14,364 bases of DNA, from positions 1 through 14,364 of the forward strand of contig JAZULV010000138.1 of the NCBI GenBank assembly GCA_045603305.1, given 5' to 3'. The position numbers and the translations under genes are program-made. The stretch comes from JAFRXK01 sp045603305 (GTDB lineage Bacteria > Bacillota > Clostridia > Lachnospirales > Lachnospiraceae). The notes beneath the pieces are model-generated. The model saw nothing but the letters and a program-made list of their open reading frames with translations, was not told the origin of the DNA and did no database searches. Each line of letters starts with the position of its first letter. The stretch's first letter is position 1. Positions 1 through 7,100 of the stretch are shown here, piece after piece.

Positions 1-26
1 TTGATTTCATATAACTTTAAATTCAT
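1..26 (-). CDS. 5' end of an unidentified gene, truncated by the window edge
   Basis: An ATG at 26-24 on the minus strand opens a frame reading MNLKLYEI before the sequence stops at base 1. It is preceded by GAAGGTG (37-31), a good ribosome binding site with about 6 nt between AAGG and the ATG. The product cannot be identified from eight residues. Upstream lie a terminator-like hairpin, a repeat-containing leader and a promoter-like sequence near 221-249, which together look like the control region of this gene. The alternative is that the ATG is a chance codon; the well-placed ribosome binding site argues against this but does not prove it. Confidence 0.5.
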
Positions 27-52
27 TTAACACCTTCTTTCTGTAGATATGA

Positions 53-78
53 AAAGGGACAAGTCACCTTGTCCCTTT
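53..78 (-). terminator. 11-bp hairpin, terminator-like
   Basis: The arms AAAGGGACAAG (53-63) and CTTGTCCCTTT (68-78) pair perfectly around a 4-nt loop. On the minus strand the stem ends in TTTT followed by C, so the U-tract is short. It could end the ABC-F transcript (stop at 272) or a short leader RNA. It lies only about 15 bp upstream of the ribosome binding site of the left-edge gene, so it could also act as an attenuator. The plus-strand U-tract is only three bases. Confidence 0.6.
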
Positions 79-214
79 AGTAAAACTCGCATTTAGAGTA
101 GCGAAACACTCAACATTAACTTTCTCACTTTAAGGTTGAGATACACCTACTTAATAACTTTCTCATTTATTTGGCTGAGATACACCCACTATTAATGTCA
201 ATGACATTATTGAT
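79..214 (-). promoter_or_regulatory. Leader with three tandem hairpin repeats
   Basis: Read on the minus strand, three imperfect copies follow one another. The homologous core (GAGATACACC or GCGAAACACT on plus) starts at 101, 138 and 177, giving spacings of 37 and 39 bp. Each copy contains a short inverted repeat: TCTCA/TGAGA at 161-165 with 176-180, TCTCA/TGAGA at 123-127 with 137-141, and TCGC/GCGA at 87-90 with 101-104. Loops are 10, 9 and 10 nt. The third copy has swapped a T-A pair for a G-C pair, changing both sides, which suggests that pairing is selected. A terminator-like hairpin follows, then a ribosome binding site and ATG. I do not recognise it as a known riboswitch. It could be a structured 5' leader, a small RNA, or an array of protein-binding DNA sites. 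Confidence 0.4.
193..209. promoter_or_regulatory. 17-bp perfect palindrome, operator-like
   Basis: TAATGTCA (193-200) and TGACATTA (202-209) are perfect inverted repeats around one base. Relative to the minus-strand promoter proposed at 221-249 it would lie just downstream of the transcription start, a common repressor position. The binding protein is unknown. Confidence 0.4.
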
Positions 215-220
215 AATTGT

Positions 221-249
221 ATTATATGCAATTATCTTTAAAATTGCAA
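221..249 (-). promoter_or_regulatory. Predicted promoter driving leftward leader
   Basis: On the minus strand TTGCAA (249-244) is followed after 17 bp by a perfect TATAAT (226-221), predicting a start near 214. Two overlapping inverted repeats lie on the promoter itself: TGCAATT/AATTGCA (227-233 with 242-248) and GATAATTG/CAATTATC (212-219 with 229-236). The region is very AT-rich, which lowers the weight of each match. Confidence 0.45.
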
Positions 250-271
250 TATAAAATATTTGATGTTATAT

Positions 272-1882
272 TTACTGCACGCCCTGACGCTTTCTTGCCA
301 TCTCATCACTTTCAAGATACTCATCATAGGTTGTAATCTTATCGATAAATCCGTTTGGTGTAAATTCCATGATACGGTTTGCTGTGGTTTGAACAAACTG
401 GTGGTCATGGCAGGTGAAAAGAATTACACCCGGATACTTTATAAGGGCATTGTTAAGTGCTGTGATTGATTCCATGTCGAGGTGGTTAGTAGGCTCGTCA
501 AAAATCAAAATGTTAGTTGCCTGAATCATCATCATTGATAACTGGCAGCGCACACGCTCACCACCGGAAAGTACATTGAGCTTCTTGATACCGTCATCTC
601 CGGCGAAAAGCATTCTTCCGAGGAAGCCTCTTACATAGGTAACATCCTTAACAGGAGAGAACTGGGTGAGCCAGTCTACAATCTGCATGTCACTGGCGAA
701 TTCAGCGGTGTTGTCCTTTTCAAAGTAAGCCTGAGATGTTGTTACACCCCACTTGTAAGTTCCTTCGTCCGGCTCCATTTCTCCGGCGAGGATTTTGAAA
801 AGAGTTGTCTTTGCAAGCTCATTTGAACCAACAAATGCAACCTTATCAGTACGATTTAAAATGAAAGAAATATTATCAAGAACCTTTACGCCGTCAATAG
901 TCTTTGAAAGACCTTCAACTGTAAGAACCTCGTTACCGATTTCACGCTCAGGACGGAAGTCGATGTAAGGGTACTTACGGCTTGAAGGACGAATCTCATC
1001 TAACTGAATCTTTTCAAGAGCTTTCTTTCTGGAAGTAGCCTGCTTGGATTTAGAAGCATTTGCAGAGAAACGCTGGATAAACTCCTGGAGCTCTTTAATC
1101 TTTTCTTCCTTCTTCTTGTTAGCTTCCTTCATCTGCTTAATCATAAGCTGGCTTGACTCGTACCAGAAGTCGTAGTTGCCGGCATAGAGCTGAATCTTAG
1201 CATAGTCGATATCAGCAGTGTGGGTACATACTTTATTTAAGAAGTATCTGTCGTGGGATACGACGATTACTGTGTTGTCAAAGTTAATAAGGAATTCTTC
1301 AAGCCATGCAATCGCATCAAGGTCAAGATGGTTGGTAGGCTCGTCGAGAAGGAGAATGTCCGGGTTACCAAACAAAGCCTGGGCAAGAAGCACCTTCACC
1401 TTGTCATTACCGTCTAAGTCCTTCATGAGCATATAGTGAAGCTCCGGAGCGATGCCGAGACCATTAAGCAATGTAGCAGCGTCGGATTCTGCCTCCCAGC
1501 CGTTCATATTTGCAAATTCACCTTCTAGCTCTGCCGCACGGATACCATCTTCTTCAGTGAAATCTTCCTTCATATAGATGGCGTCCTTTTCTCTCATAAC
1601 CTCAAAGAGTCTTGGGTTACCCATCATAACTGTATCAAGTACAGTACAGTCGTCATACTGGAAGTGGTCCTGCTTTAAGAATGAAAGTCGCTGTCCCGGA
1701 GTAATAGTTACATCACCCTTTGATGGCTCAATCTCACCTGTAAGAATCTTAAGGAAGGTTGACTTACCGGCACCATTGGCACCGATTAAACCGTAGCAGT
1801 TTCCTTCGGTAAATTTAATGTTTACATCTTCAAATAAGGCTTTCTTGCCAAAACGTAAAGTCACATTATTTGCACTAATCAT
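272..1882 (-). CDS. ABC-F family ATPase, YkpA/YbiT-like
   Basis: This is a 536-residue soluble protein with two ABC ATPase domains and no membrane segments, as in the ABC-F family of ribosome-associated translation factors. Domain 1 has Walker A at 34-42 (GANGAGKST), Walker B and catalytic Glu at about 177-181, and switch His210. The charged interdomain linker at about 240-305 contains FSANASKSKQATSR, a hallmark of the YbiT/YkpA branch. Domain 2 has an LSGGE signature (438-442) and Walker B near 459-463. Two motifs are degenerate. The domain 1 signature is missing (about 157-168), and the domain 2 Walker A reads GSNELAKTT, lacking the usual glycines. From memory of the family, both are normal for this branch. 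Start choice: GAGG lies 6 nt before the ATG. It appears monocistronic. A role in antibiotic resistance cannot be inferred; housekeeping translation is more likely. Confidence 0.92.
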   Translation of the reverse strand: MISANNVTLRFGKKALFEDVNIKFTEGNCYGLIGANGAGKSTFLKILTGEIEPSKGDVTITPGQRLSFLKQDHFQYDDCTVLDTVMMGNPRLFEVMREKDAIYMKEDFTEEDGIRAAELEGEFANMNGWEAESDAATLLNGLGIAPELHYMLMKDLDGNDKVKVLLAQALFGNPDILLLDEPTNHLDLDAIAWLEEFLINFDNTVIVVSHDRYFLNKVCTHTADIDYAKIQLYAGNYDFWYESSQLMIKQMKEANKKKEEKIKELQEFIQRFSANASKSKQATSRKKALEKIQLDEIRPSSRKYPYIDFRPEREIGNEVLTVEGLSKTIDGVKVLDNISFILNRTDKVAFVGSNELAKTTLFKILAGEMEPDEGTYKWGVTTSQAYFEKDNTAEFASDMQIVDWLTQFSPVKDVTYVRGFLGRMLFAGDDGIKKLNVLSGGERVRCQLSMMMIQATNILIFDEPTNHLDMESITALNNALIKYPGVILFTCHDHQFVQTTANRIMEFTPNGFIDKITTYDEYLESDEMARKRQGVQ

Positions 1883-2017
1883 ATCAAACCTCGTACTATC
1901 GTATTATTTGCATACTATGTACAAGAAAACTGCTAATTTAGGTTAAATAAAGCAAGCTGCAGGTTTCCTGTATTTTTACTGCCTTTTATATTATACATAA
2001 AAGTTTTTTTTATGCAA
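1883..2017 (-). promoter_or_regulatory. Promoter and about 100-nt leader of the ABC-F gene
   Basis: TTGCAT (2017-2012) and a perfect TATAAT (1995-1990) are separated by 16 bp on the minus strand. Transcription should start near 1983, leaving a leader of about 100 nt. Just before the Shine-Dalgarno GAGG, an imperfect hairpin can form between 1893-1904 and 1912-1922, with GTAC and GTAT/ATAC arms. A smaller CAGG-AAA-CCTG hairpin lies further upstream. Neither has a U-tract, so leader-based control is only a possibility. Confidence 0.55.
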
Positions 2018-2082
2018 GGAAAAGAAGTAATAAGTCCTCAAATCATTAATATTTATACGGATTTGTATGATAAATACTACGA

Positions 2083-3318
2083 TTATATAGGAAATCGTAC
2101 TGAAAATACAGTACCTTCTTTAGTGGTACTCTTTACATCTATGGTTCCACCGAGGGCTTTGGTCATATCTTTTGCAATAGCAAGTCCCAGCCCATGACCA
2201 TTTTGGGTGTTGCGTGCTTTGTCACTGCGATAAAAGCGTTCAAATACATGAGGTAAGTCTGTCGCATTTATAATAGAGTTGTGGTTTTGCACAGAAAAAA
2301 TGGCAGACTTTTTATTCGTAGTTAAGGAAATTGTAACAGTACCCTTTGAAGGTTCGTATTTTATACCATTCTCAATAAGGTTAGTAGTAATACGCTGAAG
2401 ATATTCAGCATCAGAAGTAATCGATATATTGTCTTCAAGCTTTGATATTATTAAAACATCTTTTTCATAAGCTAAAGATTCCATTTGCAGAATAGATTTT
2501 TCTACTATGGATGAAAAATCAACAGTTTGTTTATCAAGCATTATAGAAACAGAATCAATAGCAGACAGAGTAAGCATTTCGTTTATCATTGACAACATGT
2601 TCTGGGTAGCAGTGTCTGTACTTTCAATCCAGTTCATCTGCTGGGATATGCTTGAATCAGGGTTGCTGCGAAGAATACTGTTATTTGCCATAATAACAGT
2701 TAAAGGAGTTTTTAAATCATGGGATACATCAGTGACAAATTGTTTTTCCATATTTATTGCATCTTTTAAAGGTTTTACTGCAAGACCTGATATGTACCGG
2801 CTGATAAAATAAAATACAATCATCGACAGTGTATAAATTAATAAGGATATGCCGATAAGTTTTAACATAGGGGATATAATGCTTAAGGTTGGGGTAAGTG
2901 CAATTTTTGTAGTATCATTGTACCTGCCATTTTTATAATAAATAATATTGTATTTACTAATGGTTCCATAAGAAGCTTTTTGTTTTTTAACGTCATTAAC
3001 AATTTCTTCAAGGATTGTTTCGTCAAAATCGCTATTTTCTGAAATAAGTGAAAATGTTTTTTCTTTTCCGGAGTAAAAAACAGTAGTGATATTTTCATCT
3101 TCTGAATGCTGGGAGGACTCAGGTTTTTTTTCCGGAGGTTTTTTACCGTGAGCAGGGTCAGCTTTTTCATTTGGCTCTAATGCCTGTTTTAGTGTGCTTT
3201 TTAAATCGGAACTATAATAATTATACATGTAAATATTTATTCCAATTAGTACAAACAAGAGTATTATGCCTACTAATGTCATATTAAGCAGAATGAATTT
3301 TTTGCGGTATGCTTTCAT
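2083..3318 (-). CDS. Two-component sensor histidine kinase
   Basis: This 411-residue membrane kinase phosphorylates itself on His and passes the phosphate to the response regulator encoded just upstream. Membrane segment 1 is at about 9-31 and segment 2 at about 151-173. They enclose an extracellular sensor of about 115 residues with a charged, Pro/Lys-rich stretch (51-75). No full HAMP domain fits in the roughly 26 residues between segment 2 and the phosphoacceptor motif SHDLKTPL, which puts the acceptor at His200. The ATPase domain shows the N box N313-N317 (NLIEN), an F box FERFYRSD (359-366) and the GHGLGL box (374-379). The G1 box, usually DxGxG, reads QNHNSI (344-349), so Asp is replaced by Asn; such variants occur in Firmicute kinases. 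The ATG overlaps the regulator stop codon (TAATG), implying translational coupling. The signal sensed is unknown. Confidence 0.93.
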   Translation of the reverse strand: MKAYRKKFILLNMTLVGIILLFVLIGINIYMYNYYSSDLKSTLKQALEPNEKADPAHGKKPPEKKPESSQHSEDENITTVFYSGKEKTFSLISENSDFDETILEEIVNDVKKQKASYGTISKYNIIYYKNGRYNDTTKIALTPTLSIISPMLKLIGISLLIYTLSMIVFYFISRYISGLAVKPLKDAINMEKQFVTDVSHDLKTPLTVIMANNSILRSNPDSSISQQMNWIESTDTATQNMLSMINEMLTLSAIDSVSIMLDKQTVDFSSIVEKSILQMESLAYEKDVLIISKLEDNISITSDAEYLQRITTNLIENGIKYEPSKGTVTISLTTNKKSAIFSVQNHNSIINATDLPHVFERFYRSDKARNTQNGHGLGLAIAKDMTKALGGTIDVKSTTKEGTVFSVRFPI

Positions 3319-3992
3319 TATTGATTTTCCTCCAGACGGTAGCCGATTTTTTGAATGTTTTTAATAGAAACCGCTGATTTCAAGAATTTGATTTTTTTAC
3401 GCAGGAAAGATACATAGGCTTCGACATTATTATCTGTAGCCTCTGAATCAATACCCCAGACATTTATAATTAAGGATTCTTTGGTAATTGTCATTTTAGG
3501 ATTTGAGAAAAAGATTCGAGCAACTTCAAATTCCTTATGACTTAATTGTACGCTGTTATTATTGCAGGATAGCTGGGCTGATTTTAAATCCAAAGTAAGG
3601 TCTGAATATGTAAGAGTATTAAGGATTACCTCACCGGTACGTCTGGTGAGTGCATTAACTCTTGCTATTAATTCTTCTGTATCAAAGGGCTTTGTAAGAT
3701 AATCATCAGCACCACAGTTAAGTCCGGTTACTTTATCACCGGTTGTGGTTCTTGCTGTGAGCATTAGCACAGGGGTACTGTTATTCTTCTTACGAAGGCT
3801 CGCCACGACTTCAAAGCCATTTAATTTAGGGAGCATAACATCCAAAATAATAAGGTTATATTCAAAATTTGAAGCGTAATATAATGCGTTCTCACCGTCG
3901 TAAACTGCATCAACAAAATTACCTTCATTTTGTAAGATTTGCTGTAATGCGTTCGCAAGGGATATTTCATCTTCTACAATTAATATTTTCAT
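3318..3992 (-). CDS. OmpR/PhoB-family response regulator
   Basis: This 224-residue cytoplasmic DNA-binding regulator is the partner of the overlapping histidine kinase. The receiver domain (1-115) has the acidic pocket V-E-D-E at 6-9, phosphoacceptor Asp51 (ILDVMLP), Thr79 (MLTAR) and Lys101 (YLTKPF). The winged-helix effector domain spans about 125-222 and ends with the typical KIGYRL. The start is the ATG at 3992-3990, behind GAGGTGAT. The gene is divergent from the large secreted protein, and the shared 118-bp spacer carries four copies of an 8-bp element with 11-bp spacing, the repeat geometry bound by this regulator family. I infer that it controls both itself and the secreted protein. 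The exact orthologue is not recognised. Confidence 0.95.
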   Translation of the reverse strand: MKILIVEDEISLANALQQILQNEGNFVDAVYDGENALYYASNFEYNLIILDVMLPKLNGFEVVASLRKKNNSTPVLMLTARTTTGDKVTGLNCGADDYLTKPFDTEELIARVNALTRRTGEVILNTLTYSDLTLDLKSAQLSCNNNSVQLSHKEFEVARIFFSNPKMTITKESLIINVWGIDSEATDNNVEAYVSFLRKKIKFLKSAVSIKNIQKIGYRLEENQ

Positions 3993-4034
3993 TAGTTTAT
4001 CACCTCTGTATTAATTATATCTTTAATAATTAAT

Positions 4035-4107
4035 ATTATAAAGTTTATTCTGAAAAACTTCTGAAAGAAAGTTATTTTCAGAACTTTTTCAGAACTTTGG
4101 ATATACT
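4035..4107. promoter_or_regulatory. Symmetric bidirectional promoter with four regulator boxes
   Basis: Two direct copies of TTCTGAAA (4048-4055 and 4059-4066) face two copies of TTTCAGAA (4076-4083 and 4087-4094). Within each pair the period is 11 bp. The dyad is centred on 4071, and the 19-bp arms have a single mismatch. A leftward -10 TATAAT (4040-4035) and a rightward -10 TATACT (4102-4107) each sit exactly 7 bp outside the array. Neither has a good -35, because the -35 positions are covered by the boxes; that is typical of promoters needing an OmpR/PhoB-type activator. A second leftward TATAAT (4019-4014) is an alternative start for the regulator gene. Confidence 0.75.
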
Positions 4108-4170
4108 TAAGTGTATAAAGTTGTGCTTGGTTTATATGCAAAAGGAAAAGATGAAGGAGGGGTTATTTTA

Positions 4171-7100
4171 ATGAGCACAAAATCAAGAAGGAGATATAAA
4201 GGCATTTTGGCAGTTCTGCTTGTAGCTGTTATGATGTTATCATCATTTGGTTCTGCATTTGCAGCAACAGACGGAGATAGTAATGTAAGCAGTTATTCAG
4301 TTTCAGCTGCTGGAGACTGTTATGTGAATCTGGACACTCTTACTTATCAGTTAAGTGGAGGTTCGGCACAGGTTATTACACAGTATTCAGATGTGAATAC
4401 ATTTTTAACTTATTATAATGCAGGAACTTTACCTGAAATTTATATTACTACATTTGTATTTAATGGTGTCGATGCGGCTCAGAAGATATCCAAGGACGAT
4501 ACTACCGGTGAAGTTACGGCAAAGATAATAACAACAACCTTTATTAATATTAATATGACCGGAAGCATTGTATTTACCGGTACTGCAACAGATACGGCTA
4601 TTGGTGTTAATACTAATAACGTATCAGGCAATATTAATATTATATTGAATGGTGTTAATATTACTTCAACAAGCTCAACACCTGCAATTATGGTATACAA
4701 CAAAGATATTACATATACAGGATGTAAGGTTACAATTAAAACTGTTTCAGATACATATAATTATCTTAATGGAGGCAAGTTAAAGAAAACAAGTACGATG
4801 TCTTCTGATAAGGTAAACCAGTATACATCAGCCAGCAGCATATACAGTGATACATCGGATGGATACTATTATGTATATACAGCAGATGAAGTAAGTAAGA
4901 TTTTGTTTGCTTCTGAAACTGCTGACAGTGAGGATATTTCAGACGGCGATCCATATACATTTTATAAATTAAGTGGTGCTGTAGGCTCTGATATTGATTT
5001 GTATTTTGAAGGCTATGGTTATCTTGAAATTAACAGCCTTGGAGATGAAGGTGTTGAAACCAAGGGTGATATTAATTTTACAGGTGGCACAGGAGATTAC
5101 AAGATAACCTCTTATGATGATGCTCTTAATGCATCTACCAGTGGAACTGATATCTATATTAATGTAAATTCATTGGTTGCATCTGTAAATACAGATGCGG
5201 ATGAAGGTGATGGAATTGACTCTAATGGTACTATTCACGTTGAAGGAGGAACCATTTGTGCCTTTGCCCATCCAACAAGTGGAGATGATGGTATAGATTC
5301 TGATAATGGAACCTATCTTAACGGAGGAAATGTAATTGCTACGGGTAATATGTCAGTAACAGCATCAAATAATTCAGCTCAGGATTTTATGGGACTTACA
5401 TTTTCTTCACAGCAAGCAGCCGGTACAGTAGTATGTATTACTGATACAACCGGAGCACCATTAGCGGCATTTAAGTCAGGCAGAACTTTTACAACATTGT
5501 TATATAGTTCTCCATTGTTAACAAAGAGTACTTATTATGTATATAAAAATGGTACTGTTTCAGGTACCGGGGTTAGTGGATTTTATACTGATAATGTAAC
5601 TCACACCGGTGGAACACAGCAACAGTATAGCGGAACAGGCTCACAGGGTGGACAGATGGGAGGAAGACCTGGACAGCAGGGAGGAAACTCAAGCAGTTCA
5701 GGTGGTTCATATCAGTTTACTATAACCAGTTCACAGCATACTTTCAGCGGTGTGAGTGATTATCAGGGTACTGCTGTTGAAACTACAGCAGCAGCAACCC
5801 AGGCACAGACAACTCAGGCAACAACCCAGACTCCGGTGTCAACTGAAGCAGCAACCCAGGCGACAACAAGTTCAGCAGGTGTAACCGGAGGCTATGACCT
5901 TATCGTTACAGACATTGCATGGGGTAATACAGCTATTTCAGCAGGAACAGCAGTTGCATGGACAGTAACAGTTAAGAACAATGGTGATGCAGATATTCCT
6001 TCAGGAACAATTATCGGTTACCAGGTACAGGTTGACGGAAGCACAGCAGTTATTACCTGGTGTGATTCATACAGCGGAGGACTTAAGTCCGGTGAGTCAG
6101 TTGAACTTACAACTAACGGTGGAACAAGTGGAAATACCTGGACTGCAACCAATGGTACACATTCAGTAATGGCGTGGGTTGATGATGTTAACAGATTCCC
6201 TAATGAGGTTAACGAAAACAACAACCAGTATACAATCAGCCTTACAGTACCATATGTGCCGGTAGTAGAGACAGCAGCACCAACAACAGCAACACCAACA
6301 ACAGCAGCACCAACAACAGCAGCACCAACAACAGAGGCTCCAACACAGGCACCTTCATCAGATGCCTGCCCTACAGTACATATCGAGGCAGAGGATTTTG
6401 CGAGCCAGTCAGGTATCGAGATAGCATCAAAGGTTTACGAAGGCTCACAGTTTATCAACTCAATAGGAAACGGTGACTCAGCTACATATAATGTGGAGCT
6501 TCTCGGAACAGGAAACTATACAATCGCTTTAAGAGCATCAACAACATACACAGGCTACAGAGCAGTGGAAGTATATGTTGACGGTGAATACAAGACAACA
6601 GTAACAATCAGCAGTACAGGCGCTTGGGCAACCTTTAACACTTTTGAGAGTGAAGAACTTTATCTTACAAAGGGAAGCCATAGCGTAACATTAAAGGCAG
6701 TAGGCGGCGGCTACAACATCAACTGGATTGAGTTCATTGGCAATGAATCAGAAGAGGAAACACAGCCGGGCGATGACAGTGACGTAACAATCCACATCGA
6801 GGCAGAGAATTATGATTCAATGTCAGGAGTAGCCCTTAGAGGCACCTATGACCAGGGAACAGACGTACTTAAGAGCGTGGATGCAGGCGACTGGATGATT
6901 TACACAGTAAATATTGAATCAGCAGGCAATTATGCATTCGTTGCACGTGCAGCAAGAGTAGACGGCGGCACAAGCGTACTTAGCCTTATAGAAGACGGCA
7001 AGACAATTGCATCCATTAATGTAGGCACAACAGGCAGCTGGTCAACCTTTGCTGAGTTTACAGGTACATCAGCTTACCTTACAGCAGGAACCCATACCCT

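Noticed and set aside
81..190. The tandem repeats near the left edge as a CRISPR array
   Set aside because: The copies are imperfect and directly abutting with no unique spacers, and no cas gene is nearby. A leader or site array fits better.
2018..2082. Terminator after the histidine kinase gene
   Set aside because: No stable hairpin with a U-tract could be found, so the kinase transcript may read into the ABC-F gene or end by another mechanism.
4111..4170. GTG at 4111 as the start of the large secreted protein
   Set aside because: It has no ribosome binding site and falls at about the predicted transcription start. The ATG at 4171 follows AGGAGG and begins a standard signal peptide.
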